From: Myoxocephalus aenaeus
Taxonomy: Eukaryota; Chordata; Actinopteri; Perciformes; Cottidae
Assembly: GCA_038501785.1 (NCBI GenBank)
Contig: JBAMJR010000031.1
Coordinates: 5,912,501 to 5,976,500 of the forward strand
Direction of reading: 5' to 3'
DNA: 64,000 nt
Made by a program: the position numbers and the translations under genes. Positions 1 to 13,446 of the stretch are shown here, in pieces (within the stretch, counting starts at the first letter, position 1; each line of letters opens with the position of its first letter). The notes under the pieces were generated by a model, which did not search any database, was not told the origin of the DNA, and worked only from the letters and a program-made list of their open reading frames with translations.

Positions 1-114
1 TGAACAATGGCTGGAATCAAGTGCTATTTTGAACATCAAAGTCGGCACGCTAGCCTTGCGTGTGTGCACCAATTGATGAAAGGATATCTGCAGTATGTCC
101 ATTCAAACACACCC

Positions 115-171
115 ACTAGTACACACACACACACACACATACACGCACACACACACACACATACACACACT
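115..171. repeat. imperfect (CA)n microsatellite
   Basis: An alternating CA tract interrupted by several CATA and CACG units, so it is an ageing, interrupted repeat. The open frames through it on both strands are repeat translation. Confidence 0.93.
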
Positions 172-1952
172 GTGAGTCCATCATTAAAATGACTCAAATA
201 CAATCCAATGACACACAGCACTCTGTTTAAAAGCATACTTTGAGGGGGACGAGAAACTTTAATTAACCTGGGTTGCAGATAGGAGGGAAGGAGCAGTTAT
301 CCAGTGGCCTCTGGCGCGGTGCCTGTACAGCCCTGAGAAGTGAAATATATTCTTATGGATCTGAAGTCAGCACTGTGCAATATTCTCTCCCTTCACATAC
401 ACATTAACCTTGCAGGTGTGAACACGGACAAAGATTGGGACAGATGATAGAGAGAAGGAATACAAGAGATAAGGTGGCAGATGAGGTGGGGGCTGGCTGA
501 CCACTTCCCTGCACACCAATTGCATTGGAGTTTTCAACTACATTTAAAATAGCCGTCCCAAATTTAAACCAAAGACTGTTTGGTAATACTCTGTGGACAT
601 TTACTCAAAAAGTAAAGATTTAATTAATATTTGGTAAATAAATAAGTCATTTTCCTTGCCTCATTGAAACTGCTCCCCTAAACTTGTCAGTTCATAATGC
701 ACCACCTGCCCCTGTGGCCTATCCTGTCTCCGCACCCCCCCTTCTAAATCCCGCCTGGGCTAGTGACTCTGTAGACCTTGGGTCCAGCTTTCCCAGACAG
801 TGATTTAAAATAACAATTGCATGCATATCAGGTTTCAGGCCTCTGAAATACATGTGCGATGAGGTAATGTGATCAGTCCAGAGCCCCATCCAAACCGCTC
901 TTTACTCTCGCCCTTTGTGCATGTGCACGCATGTGTGCATGTGTGTATTTGTCTCCATGAATGTAGAACATTGAATGTTTCTATGTGACATTAGTGAGTT
1001 GACATGTGCCTTTGTTGTCTATTTCACACGAAAAAAAATCAAAATTTTAAATAAATGTTAAAAAAAACTTCAGAAGCAGCTACTCTTCGTTGTATTGGAC
1101 ACTGTGTCAAGCACGTGAGCTCAGTGCCTGTTTTCAATTAGCTCCAAAGTTAAAACAGCATTAAACTCTTACATGGTTTCATTGAGTTAAAATTACAACT
1201 CAATTAATACCCCATAAAATGGTCACAGAGTTAACGATTGAGCAAAGAGACAGAGCCATAACGTTACCCATAACATTAAAATCAGAAGTCAGGGTTGCAC
1301 TGCCTCACTGCACATGGAGAGACACAGGACGCTTGTCGACCCAGTAAGTGCCAGTGAGTAAACACTAATAATAGCTTCCATAAAGCCACTCATATGGCAC
1401 TGTGGGCCAGGCCTACAGGGACCATTAAAAATGCTGCGGCTCAGGGCATCCCTCGCAAGATCCGGGCAGAAGTGATGTGGATTGCGTGACACTGCTGGTT
1501 GGAAGCACGGTGAGGTAATAAGAGCGACTCATGGAAACAAAGAGGGAGAGGGACAGATACGACAAGCAATTACAGTGGAGAATAAAAGCAGCCATTATGC
1601 TGGAAAAGAAAGTACAGGTGAATGCAATGCAGTGATGGAGCAGCGCTCTGATTAACAGTAATACCTGAAGAATTGTTTTTCTGATTAGGAGGGACTAAAG
1701 CTAAGCAAGGCATTTCTATTCTCTGCGTTGATTTGTGGACTTCTCAACCAGCTCTGCATGAAACGCTATCTGAATACAGTATATAAATAAAATATTAGTA
1801 ATAGCAAGAAAAGAGCAGGGAGTTATCCATTGAAGTAAAGAAGCACGGGCAGGCTTATTTTTTTCTTCCTGTCTACTGTACTCAAAGCTTTAGGTCTTCC
1901 ACTGCTTACCCCCAGTCTAGCTCTCTGTAATTCTCTTCCCTCATCTCTCCAA

Positions 1953-1969
1953 CCCCCCCCCCCCCCCCC
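1953..1969. repeat. poly-C run (17 nt)
   Basis: A homopolymer of 17 C, G-rich on the complement. It has no adjacent dinucleotide tract, unlike most C- or G-runs in this window. Confidence 0.95.
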
Positions 1970-2897
1970 TTTAATAAACACACACTCCTGGTTTAATCTC
2001 ACAGCAACATGTTCATCTCACTGCAGAGACAGGAGTGAAATCACTCACTCCCATCCTCCCCTACATGTCCCTCCCATTCTCCTGGCCCCTTCCCTCCCAT
2101 GACATGTACCTTTCAATCGAGTAATCATTGGTTACGTAGTCATTTTTCTTTTCTTCCATGTAGAAAAGGCAGGGCCTTGTAGGTATGGCTGCTAATGGGG
2201 CGACAGACAAGGCCTCCCCGTTCTGTCAGGGGGAGCTGAGAAGGAGAGCCTCTTATCAGCAAGCCACAGCCACCATTCCTCACCAAATTGGCTTCTCCTT
2301 ACCATCTCCCCCTTTCTCTCACTCCACCTTTCTACTTTCTACCATTTCATCCTCATCCATATAGCTCCTACCCGCCCTTGTAACTTTTATTATAACTGAG
2401 GATCATTGTACTGTATGAGGAAGGATGACAGGTTACTTCACAGGTTGCTCAAAGTGAAATCTTCTGTATTGGAGAAAAGAATCTAACCATCATTTTTGAG
2501 AAACCGTAGAAAAACCTCAGTCCTGTAATTTTCCACAGTCCTTTTTCTGTTTATCATTTTTAATTTGTCCTTATTTCATCCCTCTCTTTATCTCTGCGAT
2601 TCCAATTTCTAAGTGAAAACACTGAAACAGCTTGTGCCATAATATGCAATCGACCATAACATATTGCTCCCTTTTTTTCTGCATTCTTTTCAAATATTCC
2701 TTCATATTCTTTTTTATCCCTGGATGTGCGCAATTAAAGTGCAATCTCCTCCCCAGCTCCCCTCAAAATCCCATATGTTGTTGAGTGGTGAAGCTGTTGA
2801 GAAAGAGAAGTGTTAACCTCCTCTCCAAACCGCAGGCAGAAGGGCTGCATTCCTCCCCGAGTACTCAACGTGCTGTTTATCGGCATCCATGCACTCT

Positions 2898-2911
2898 GTT
2901 ACCATGGCAAC
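2898..2911. promoter_or_regulatory. RFX X-box-like palindrome
   Basis: GTTACCATGGCAAC differs at one position from the palindromic RFX-family X-box GTTGCCATGGCAAC. RFX factors bind such sites as dimers, often in ciliary, neural and immune genes. No gene start is visible nearby, so a distal element is the only role I can suggest. The match is seen; binding is inferred. Confidence 0.5.
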
Positions 2912-3429
2912 CCCAACCAAATACACTGGCTTGTTCAACTCTGTTTAATTTTTTCCTCCCTTTTTTGATTTCATCACTGGGCTCCCATGCTCACTCTCAC
3001 TAAGATAAACAGAGATGGAGCCCATACTCAGCCAAACCTGCGTGAGTTTATTTTGAGTCTCCGCCCGGTTCAGTCCATGACGCTGTTTCGCCATCCGTCT
3101 CACTTTTCACAGCTTGAAAATTGGAAAATGCTCAGTGTTTGTGAGGCAGAGGAGACTGGAGCTGTGGTTAGACTTGGCTCAGCTCATCTAAGACATAACG
3201 CCCCAAATAGTTTGAGAGCAGCGTGCTCAATCCACGGCTTACGACACGTCAAAAACAGAGATGAGACTAGTCTAAAAAAGTGCAGCCTTTGGGAGCAGTG
3301 AATATTCATTATTTATCTGTTTACACACTACCCGAAATAAACACATTTTATCACTCTCTTTCATACACACGCAATCACACACAACTTTGTCAAATTCAGG
3401 AGATCAGGGAATGCCAGTGAGATGAGCCC

Positions 3430-3700
3430 TAAAAGTCACATTAATGAACTAGCCTGTAAGACGACACTTTGTCCTCTTAATTAGCACTTCTTCTCCTCCA
3501 TTCAGCCGGCGTTCCAATGGTTGACTATTCCTTTATTAGGCAGGATTCCATCTCCAGCTTTCCAATAGGCACTTAACTGCTGCCTAATAGAGGATTTTCC
3601 CACACTTCCTCAGACAAGCCATTCAACTGAGAAGAGTTAATTTGTTTCTAATGCTTGGCTAATGGAGGATCCTGATGGCAGGAATTGAGTGCTGGATTTT
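3430..3700. other. candidate conserved non-coding block
   Basis: Repeat-free sequence with TTAATTAG, CCAAT and CCAATAGG motifs and a 10-bp inverted repeat, TATTAGGCAG at 3534-3543 and its complement at 3580-3589, with a 36-nt loop. The composition resembles vertebrate developmental enhancers. Conservation cannot be seen from one sequence, so this is a prioritisation rather than an identification. Confidence 0.25.
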
Positions 3701-4159
3701 TTTGGGATTGACTTACTCCCCACATCCTCGACTGAAATGAAGTCTATACGATGAGAATTTCTTCTCCAATAAACCAGAGTTGCAGAGAGTTTACGTCGAG
3801 GTCTTAAGAAAAAAAAATGGGGGCAGAATGGAAATGAAAACGTAAAGCTATATGTTACACTCTACTACACTTGAATTGAGTGTTGAGCCCTTAAAGTATA
3901 ATCAAAGGACACATTTTTGCACCCATAAAGGAGCTCTCTCTTGCAATGGTGCATGCATTGTTGCTTTTAATTCTTCTTTTTCTCACCCTGGATGTCAGAG
4001 GGGGGCTCTTTGGGGCTATCTCGGCCCTGCAGTGGGCAGTCAGTTAGTGCGTGAGTGACAGCCTGTGGCACTATCAGCTGTCCTGCTGCACAGCAGGAGT
4101 GTCAGAGAGGGAGAGCCGGGGGTGAGGGTGAGAATGAAAGCAGAGCCGTGCCAGGCGAA

Positions 4160-4330
4160 GGGGGATGAGGCTCACCGAAGGCTATCTGGAAATAGCACTT
4201 TGGCCCAAATATGGCTCCTCTAATCAATCTAATTCCGTCTGCAAGCTCTGGCCTTCTCTCTCAGACGTTTCACTGCGTCAAGATAACCTTATCTTAACCT
4301 GCCACATCCTTTACAATTAGCGCTCTCTCT
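4160..4330. promoter_or_regulatory. candidate enhancer: CArG box plus paired GATA site
   Basis: A perfect SRF-type CArG box, CCAAATATGG, lies at 4205-4214. A perfect head-to-head GATA pair, AGATAACCTTATCT, lies at 4281-4294. Between them are TAATCAATCTAATT motifs. SRF and GATA sites co-occur in heart and smooth-muscle enhancers of vertebrates. Both motifs are read directly; activity and tissue are inference. Confidence 0.35.
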
Positions 4331-5581
4331 ATAGACCCACAGAATAGGGCACACCAAGGCAGTCAAATGTACACACATGGATGTATGTTCTCATGTTCGC
4401 ACACAGGCAAATCTTGCACTGGCTACATGAAAGCAGCGGATGCAGTTCTGCTTTACATTTAGCCCATCTGTATTTGGAAAAAGCTGTATGTGAGATTAAA
4501 AAAATAATAAAATAAACATCTTTACAGTCTGTCCTTACCATGATCTGGGATGTGAACTCGGATGGGGGCACAGTGTGAGTGTTGTATAGGCAGACATTTT
4601 GACTTGTCACAGTAGGAAAAGGTGAAAAGGTGAAATTAAGAACATTAATGATGGCTCAGTGTCATTAAGTATCCCAATAAGCTATTCTCGTGAACCAGCA
4701 TGAACAATAAGGCCTCCCCTTAGTTTAATGCTGCTATCATTGATGTTATTAAATACCGAATATGACATGTCAATATGTCGGTCGTGAAAAAGGTACATTG
4801 TAGAAAAAGTTCAGCTCTGCTCGGCCTATACTTCACACCTCTGCTCTGGAAGAGCGAGCAAGCTACGTCTTACGTGGAGCATCGTAAGTGACAGATGATC
4901 ATCGGAGCATTTTGGCTTGGCTTGCGTGGGGTAGGGAGGGGTGGCTGAGGGGTGTTTAAAGTGCCTTGGGCTCTATCACGTCATCACAGATAGGTGGGGA
5001 AGGAAGGGTATGAAGATGAGACTTTAATGAGCTCGCGCTCAACATGGCGACACTCACCACACCTGATCAGCTGCTGATTGCCATGGGAATCGTCCGTTCC
5101 CCAACCTGCAGGGAGGTAATGCAGAGACAGAAAGTCCTGATGAAAACACAGGAAGATCAAAGAGAATCTGCCAGAAATGAATATATTTAGGCGTGTGTGC
5201 ATTAGCATAAGCAAAGGGATTTCATATGTGTAATGATGAAGTATTTGACTGGCTGCCTTTCTTTTGTTCAGTTTTAAAATTGCCCGGTGTTACCTTGCTC
5301 CAATCTGTGAAAATATCTCTGCAGAAGGTAAATCTCAGCAAGGTCAAACTAACAAACACTTCCCCTCCTCCCTGTTTTCTCTTGCCTCTGATAACTCTTT
5401 GGATTTCAAATACCTTTTCTGCTGCCCTCAATGAAGTCAGGGACACATGCTGGCTATTGATCCGTTGCTTCGCTGTTTTAAATCTGTGCTTTCAGTGTAT
5501 GTTTGTGTCTGTGCCAAGAATAATGTTGTGTGTGCTCCTGTGTGCAATTACAGCGTTGTTTGTGTCTGTGAAATCAAGAGT

Positions 5582-5584
5582 GAC

Positions 5585-5668
<84 letters not shown>
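5582..5668. repeat. (CA)n microsatellite, about 87 bp
   Basis: A nearly pure AC tract with one CG-containing unit at its left edge. Its translation gives the Thr-His and Cys-Val runs seen in open frames on both strands. Confidence 0.98.
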
Positions 5669-5671
<3 letters not shown>

Positions 5672-6946
5672 TCATGATAATTAGGACTAGTAATGGTGGA
5701 TGGAGTGTGTTTACCTCACCAATGCTGATGACCAATGCCCTTGAAGTACATGAGGGATTGATACCGACCCGATCAGCACGCAGCCAGTCACAGAGAAAAC
5801 ACACAGCAACAGAACCACCTTACACAAAGCATTCAAAAGAAGTTATCTGTTTGATCTTTTCTCTAGTAATATAAAAGGGTAATTATTTATTCAAACATAT
5901 ACAGGACTAACAATGACATAACAGTATTTGCGTTTTACATAGGGCATAAAGCAAGGGAAACAAACGTTTAACCCAGAGCAGTTTGTCCCTCATTTGATAC
6001 AACACCGAAGAAAAAAAAATTGATCAATTTACTCAGGGGCCAAACTGATCAATGAAATACATTATTAAAAGAAGGCTATCGATCAGGTTGGAGGCAAGCA
6101 GAGTAAAATGTTTACCGCAGCAGAGAGGCCGAGATCAATTGTGCAGCCAATGTAGTTGAATAGAGCCCCATATGGATCAATGTGTGATGGAGCAATAGGG
6201 TTTATGGATCTGCACACTGTCCACTGTCCCTTTGTAGCAGACAGAGAATGAAAGAGTGAAAGTCTGAGATACAGTGGGGATGAAGACTGAGATAAGACGG
6301 GCTCTGCCATCTTTGTTACCAAAACGAAGCGCTTCATCAATCAGCATGTGCAACGCATGGATTCAACTAGGAGACGACCTTTGTTAACTATTTTCACTAT
6401 GGACATTTACATCACTTAACATATAAAAGTCAGTGCTCTTCAATCATGAGTTATATGATGATATAACAATGACTGGCTCTTGAGAAACATTTTTAAAGCA
6501 AAAGAAAAAAAAGATTGAATTAAATGATTAAATGTTATTTTTCTCTTGTGTGTATTTGGTTTCATTCTTCTTCAACATAGCTTGTTATTGCAACATTGTT
6601 CAGCAGCTAACTGTCACATCATAACCTTTCAAATGGGTCTGCATTTTCAAATGCATTGCCACATAATGATATTGTAAGGTAACCTTGACAAGAAAAAAAT
6701 GGTTCCTAGTCAAGTTTCAAGTCTCTGCAAGTTGATCTCCACACCATTCAAAGTAAATGGCCTGCCTGGAAGGTGGGAAAATCCCACTCAAGAGGCGACA
6801 GCGATTGTACGCAAATTCATGTAAAAACATGCAGACACACCAGTTTGGTCTTTTAAGGAAAGTTATTTTCAGTAGAATACTAGCTTCTACTCATAATATT
6901 GAATAAAAAAACATGTGTGCATGCTTTGACGAATATCCAACGAAAA

Positions 6947-6962
6947 TGTGTGTGTGTGTGTG

Positions 6963-7047
<85 letters not shown>
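6947..7047. repeat. (TG)n microsatellite, about 101 bp
   Basis: A TG tract with one CG interruption near 6969. The downstream flank, to about 7165, is also rich in short TG and CG-alternating words, suggesting an older, larger tract. Confidence 0.98.
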
Positions 7048-7049
<2 letters not shown>

Positions 7050-7662
7050 CTATACCTGCATAAATGCACACATACTGTATGCATAAGCTAGTTGAAGTAT
7101 GCGTGCACGTCCACACGTGTGAAAATATATGTGCGCACTCAGTGGGTTGTGTGTGTGCTTGTGTGAATTTAGGGGCTATTGATTGTGGACAGGAACATTT
7201 TTAAAAAGTCAACACCGACCACCACTCCTCTATCAGTTCAAGGAGCTATTTTCCACACAAAAGAAAGCTTTGAGGCGAGAAAAGAGAAGGGCAGAAAAAA
7301 GAAACAGATTTTAAAATGTGCTCTAAAGAAAAGCAGACTTGAGGCTCCTCTCTTCCCTCCCTTCTTTTCTGGCTCCTTTCTTTGCAGCTATAGAAAGGAA
7401 CAGAATGATTGTGGGGTGCAATCGGGGGGAGACGGGGGTGACTGAATAGACCTCAACGCTTTTACAGATTTCCTCTCTCCCCACCATGGAGGACATCTGA
7501 CCTTTGAGGAGGGAGGATGAGGGAGAGAGGGGGAGACAGAGATAAAGAAGGAGGGGTAGTTGGGAGAGAGGGGAGCGAAATCATAATGAAAAGTGGTAAT
7601 TCCTTAGAGAGGGAGCGAGAAAGAAATGTCTAAGGGCCAGTAATGAGATCGTCTGACTAGCG

Positions 7663-7678
7663 GGTTGCTATAGCAACC
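7663..7678. promoter_or_regulatory. perfect 16-bp palindrome, RFX X-box type
   Basis: GGTTGCTATAGCAACC is a perfect palindrome and fits the RFX dimer architecture, with two inverted GTTGC half-sites. It lies in unique sequence between purine-rich DNA and an AT-rich stretch. It is the second of three X-box-like sites in the first 15 kb of the window. Binding is inferred. Confidence 0.5.
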
Positions 7679-8906
7679 ACCACAGTATTACTATACACTA
7701 CACTGTATGAATGAGAGAAAGACCGTCTATTGTTGCCACAAGTGGATGGGTCAGAGAGAAAAAGACAGACTATGAATATGAGGCGAGGAGAAGCGACTCG
7801 GTGTTAAATGAATGATACATTAAATACTATTAAATGAATTCCAGACAGTGTAAAGGGAGAACAATTAACAGAAAATGTAAGGATACAATAACTTTTTAGC
7901 AAGAGATCGCTATAATGTACTGTAAGGTTTCTTGGATTGGTAAGTCATATTTAAGAGGGAGAATGCTGGGAGCTCCACCTCCTGGAGGGTCCAGGTTGAA
8001 GACAGTGGGTCCTGCTTCCTTGGCTCAGTGTCCGCAATCTCAAATCTGCCAGCCAGACATACAGGTGTGGGGAAGTTGCATGTGCAATCGTTTGATTGGT
8101 CTGTAGGACCGCCCTGGACTCCCCCAGCTCAGAGTTTAGCTGCAGATCTGATTACTGTGGTCTCTTTACAAAGCCTGCTTCCACCACCTGCTACCACTCC
8201 ACTCCTCTAGCCTCTGATAAACTATCATCACTGCAGATTGAGACAAATGATCCCCGTCTCCGTCACAGTCCCACTGCCCAACTGTTTGTGCATGCGTCAG
8301 TGTGTGTGTGTGTGCGCATCCAAGAGAAGAAGCGAGAGACAGAAGGGAAGTAAGAGCCATCAAGAGAGAGGGAGTTTTACTTAACCAATACAAAATGTTT
8401 CTGAAGTGGATCCCATTTTATGCCTCCCTCTGTGAAACATCTTAGTATAATTTTGATTATTTGGTGAGAGCGCTAAGACATCCAGGAAGGGAGCATACAA
8501 AATCTGTTTGCAGATGAATTTTTCAGTCCAACTTGGCTTTTGGGGTCTTTACAGTGTAGTCGTGTGACACTGGCCTGTGGGTAACGAACATTTCCTTCCT
8601 TGGAGGAAGTACTGGTTCATGTGAGCCCCGGAGACAGGAGGTGGTGTGGGTCAGCGATAATCATATTGAATGGACAATGCCGTAGATAGGTGTGGGCGAG
8701 CTAACACACATGCCTGGTTTGACAGGGAGGGCCTGCAGGAACTGGCCGTGAATACACACTCACGCTATGGGGTCAACAACAAAACAAAACAGCCAGATAA
8801 GAAGCACAGACATCCCACTTCCATTTTTTTCCCCCGTTTGGTTTGTGTGGGTATCATGAAAAGGCACAAAGACATGGCATTTAGAAAAAATTATATTGCT
8901 GTGCCT

Positions 8907-8910
<4 letters not shown>

Positions 8911-9002
<92 letters not shown>
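8911..9002. repeat. (TG)n microsatellite, about 92 bp
   Basis: An uninterrupted TG tract followed by a short AGAGA-rich purine stretch. Confidence 0.98.
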
Positions 9003-9003
<1 letters not shown>

Positions 9004-9537
9004 CAGAGAGAAAGAGAAGGAAGGGAAAGTGTGAAATATCCTACTCACTGACAGGTACATATTCACATTAATAAGTTTAAATACCAAGCTAATGTTTCTC
9101 CTTCATATAAAAGAAGTTTTTTTTTTTAATGCAGAGCCAGCCTTTGATCTCATCTCTCTACACAGACAAACTGCCTAAAACATCTCATGTTGGATGTTGG
9201 GTGGGAAGTCATATTCACCAAATTTGGGCTTAAATATAACAAGTAATTTCCATTTACAGTATTTTCTAGATGCATATTTAATATTTTAAGATTCCAAATA
9301 TTAATCCAAAAGTGAGTTAGTAGATGTTTGGATAATCACTGCCAATAAGGCAATATTGCCACAAGAATGTTTTACACTATTACTTGGGGTAAGAGACAGA
9401 GGTCAGTGGGGAAGGATAAAGGGAGGAGCAAGAGGAAGGGTGGACCAGTCACTGACACATACTTACTTCATCATGGTCATTGTTACATTCTACAGTGCTG
9501 CCCAATGACCCTAAAAAGATCATTCTTAGGACTTAGG

Positions 9538-10300
9538 CAGTAGACGAAGAAGTACTCAGATCCTCGACTTAAGTATAAGTAATGGCACAGCATAGAAATA
9601 TTATGTTGCAAGTAAAATTCATGAATTCAAAATAAAACTATTGCTTCAAAATATACTTAAAGTAACAAAATGTAAAAGTGCTACTTATACAGTTTTCATC
9701 CATATTCCCGAATAATGTATATTATTGGATTCTACTTTCCAGCCGCAACAGTCTGGCATTGCCAGGCGTTTATTTGTCAATGGACAGATTTTGTCAATGC
9801 AATATAGTCACAAAACCTTACAGATGTGTAGCTGAGCTCAAAATGAAGGGAGTTTAAAGATAGGTTTGGTCCAAGCAAGAGCGCTGGTATTATTTGGGTA
9901 AGAAGTGGGGAAGGGGCTATTGGCCCCCAACTTTAAGCCCCTGGTCAGATTTTGGCATCATGACTGGTATTCGACCAGAGCAAGATGGTCTCTAGTTATT
10001 AATTATTAATGCGTTATTGACACGTTAATGTTGCTGCTGGTAAGGTGGGGATATATTTAATTACTTTATATCGCGCTGGGTAGCTTTTTAATTTCTCCCC
10101 GGGAATCAATAAACTCTTATCTTTTAATTAATGATAACGCAAAATAACTTTTTGTTCAAATCTTTTTATAATGTATGTGTTGATGTGTTGATTATAATGA
10201 AACTTGAAACTTAAGTTATCAAATGAATGTAGTGGAGTGAATAGTACAATAATGAAAGGTAACACAGTAGTAGTATGTATAAATTAGCAGAAAACCACTG
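9538..10300. mobile_element. decayed non-autonomous hAT-like element
   Basis: The left part (CAGTAGACGAAGAAG, then ACTCAGATCC and ACTTAAGTA words) and the right part (ATGTAGTGGAGT, ending in CCACTG) match my memory of a common fish repeat with CAGTGGTGG-type ends. Flanks GACTTAGG (9530-9537) and CTTTTAGG (10301-10308) agree at 5 of 8 positions, compatible with an old 8-bp hAT duplication. It has no coding capacity. About 260 bp near 9735-9995 does not fit the remembered pattern and may be a later insertion. Family naming is from memory and not searched. Confidence 0.5.
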
Positions 10301-11942
10301 CTTTTAGGCAATATTTGAAAAGCATTGCACATAGTCAGTCACATTATATTTAGGTCACATATGGATAACATATCCAATACAACTTCATCTCTAACGATCT
10401 CCTCCTGTATGGATCCTCCATAATTTCCCCACATAGTGCTTTACTTTTTGTAGTACCTCAAACACATTCTGTTTAACAACTGGAAGTTACATGTAGACTA
10501 TTCTGAGGCCATGTTGATTAACAATTCACTCCTTACAGTATATTGGTTGATATCTAATGTTGTACTTCGGGTCAAAAGGTCATGATTGTCTTTACATTCA
10601 CATATAGCAACAGGGAGCCATCTGTACTTTCTGGTAAACCTCTCTTTACTGAAAACAACCCACTTGCACAAAGGAAATATCTGATGCCATTATGTCACAA
10701 ATAATGTTGATGGAAGTTTGCATGGTTTTAATTTCACAATTTTGTCGGACAACTCTATGTGCTAAACACGGACAAGGGGTTGAAACAAAATGTCACCCTG
10801 TTCTACTTCTTCAAAGTGCAGTGCGTGCAGCATCGAGTTCAAGGAAGAAGATTGTCTAACGCTGCTCAAGAAGGAAGATGGCCCTCAAAGAACCAACAAC
10901 CCAAAAGCTGCAGACCTAAAATTAGCAAATGACAGGAGCGACAGAAGCAGCAGAAGAAAAAAAAAGACATATGCCAAGTCTTGAACTCTGTGAAGAAGAC
11001 CAATATTAGGATGGTTTTCATTACACATATTACTTTCCCCACCCAATGGAAGTGTTTGTGATCCATTTCTCAGACATAAAGGGGTCATTTGGTGACAAAA
11101 CCGTATTTGGACGCACAGACTTTGCAAGGACTGCTTTCACTCTATAATGTTGAATGTAATGGGTAACCAAGACAACCTCAGGATGTTTTGCTTTCCCGAC
11201 GCAGTGAGAGGGACATAAATGCCATTTCTATCTATGCTCTTATCAGTACTGGACCGGAGGACACAGGCTGCCCTTCCTTGTCCCTGCGACTACAGCCTCT
11301 TTTAGGAATCTGGGGCCACCGCTTACCATTGTGCTGTCCTACAGGAAGTACGGTTCACTGCTCACTCCCAGCATTCACTGGGTTTCCTGTGTCAGGTTAC
11401 CACGTCCTGTGTTTATTTTCTTTGCTTTTTGTCTGTATCCACCCTATAGGATTTTTTATAACATCCACCAAACCATACAAAAAGAGAAGATGGCACTATC
11501 TCAACTGTTGGGAGGACAAATGTATCTGTATCTCTACAGAGACATACTTCTCCCACCATGAAGGACACTGCCTCGTCTTACTGTGACCCGTCTTTTGGTG
11601 AAGCTTTAAATTCCCAAGTCTCTACCAGGTCTGCGGAAAAGAGTTTTCCCCCACCTAAACCAAAAGCAACCTCAATCAATTTCAAATTAAGCAGTCCATT
11701 CGATGGACATTGTCTTTGACAGATAAGCTTGTTACACCTTGAGAAAAGGCTAAAGGAAAGACTTTAAAACAATCTCTTCAAAGTAATTATCGCTCTACTC
11801 AGTTTTTCTTTTTACTTTCTACTCCTCTAAAACCAACAGCTTTGGGAAACTTAGCAGGGTGTGATTGATAGAGAGCATGAATGATGTATAAAGTCTATTT
11901 TGTTCAGATCAATACTGAATTTCATTAGGACACACCTCACTA

Positions 11943-11946
<4 letters not shown>

Positions 11947-12006
<60 letters not shown>
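11947..12006. repeat. (CA)n microsatellite, about 60 bp
   Basis: An AC tract preceded by GCGC and followed by a short CTCTCTCGCTC stretch, so it is weakly compound. Confidence 0.98.
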
Positions 12007-12009
<3 letters not shown>

Positions 12010-13340
12010 CTCGCTCTTAACTGAGGACATTGCAGGGATTTCACTTTTACAAGCCCTCCACTGTATTTCCATTGATGAACATAATAGGATGGGTATGTGG
12101 CTGTTATCATTCCATATCAGTGCCTCTAAAGAAGGTGCCCTGTCTAATGCTGACTCTCACACTTCACTCTAAGTTGTCTTGATAAGGTTAGGCTTTCCAC
12201 GTGCTTCCACAAAGAGTTCACCTGCATGCTAAACACTGACCTCTCAACCAAAGCAACGTAGCCCTTCTTCATTTACCCCAGTGAGATTCCCCCTGAGGAT
12301 AACTCACCTCTATTGTCCTTCCTCCCACTCCTCTGTTCGCCCGCAGTGATGACCATGCTGCTCCTGCATTCACATCCAACATCCACCCAGGTGACTACCA
12401 TCCACCTTGACAGGGGGGGGGGGGTGGAACCTGTATACATGATCATATATTGCACCATTTGGGCTGAACTCCTCGATGTACTTGTCTGAATATGCTCTGT
12501 CCAGATGAACAGAAAGTGTTAAAAAAAAAGGAAGAGAGACTAAACAAGTATGGTGGACGGAAATAAAAGTGGGGTCTGGAAATCATTTCCTACTTAGTGT
12601 TTATATACAGAGCCAGTGCTGGTCTTTAGATGGTTTTCAGACACAGACCGGTGTTATGGGACTTCATACACCTTGGCCAGACACACTAGGGACAGAACTG
12701 GTGACAGAAGAGGTTATAAGAATAGGCTATTTTTTACGCACTCAAATAGTTTTTGCTTTTCAATGCAATGGCTCGTTTCCTCTCAGCGCATCACTGCAAT
12801 ATGGATAGAAAGATATTCAATGCAAATCAGTGTAAGAAAGAGAGAAACCAACTCAGTGCCATGCTTAAAATGTGTCCACACAAAAATATCTATATAAATA
12901 GCACAAAAGTACAAGAAAAAAACTTTTAAGGAAAAATATATGCTTCAGGATCTCTCCCAGTAATCTCCAGCAATATTTGACACCCATGTGCTGAAGAGTA
13001 AATATTGCCATTTGGATGAATCCACTCACCAAATAATACCAAACAAATTCATAAACAATCACAAACATGCTCTACAAAACCCCACATGGCTACACCATAC
13101 ACAGCGAGCTGTGGATCTATGAACAGACAGCGTCTGAGCATGCATCACACTTGGCGTTTTACGACAGAGGTCAATCACTGTGACCTCTGTAGGCTTGTAT
13201 TTCATGGCAGGACTTGGGCAGTGGACCGTGAGGGGGTGGTGGAGGGGGGGTTGGGATGTTACCGCTCAGGATCTCATCTCCACGACTCCCAGGGGATACT
13301 GAGCTCAGGCTTGTAATGAGGGCTTTAACTTATTTTACTT

Positions 13341-13446
<106 letters not shown>

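Larger units (their letters stand above)
1..4159. other. non-coding DNA, no gene seen
   Basis: No open frame here looks like a protein or carries a recognisable domain. The stretch holds an imperfect CA tract near the start, a C-run at 1953-1969, an RFX X-box at 2898-2911 and a possible conserved block at 3430-3700. An 8-bp-stem hairpin lies at 4081-4098. The rest is AT-rich unique sequence in which I see nothing further. Confidence 0.6.
4331..9537. other. non-coding DNA with microsatellites
   Basis: No exon-like frame is visible. The stretch contains three long CA/GT tracts, a palindromic X-box at 7663-7678, a 15-bp palindrome at 6773-6787 (two GTGGGA half-sites head to head) and a purine-rich run at about 7500-7620. 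The small frames here are chance or repeat-derived. Confidence 0.6.

Noticed and set aside
10790..10984. 64-aa frame with a CSACS motif and a basic end
   Set aside because: One Cys pair alone is not a finger, no intron signals border it and no similar protein is known to me.
11188..11586. 132-aa frame and its overlapping 76-aa frame
   Set aside because: No recognisable motif, two overlapping frames of similar quality and no splice or promoter context.
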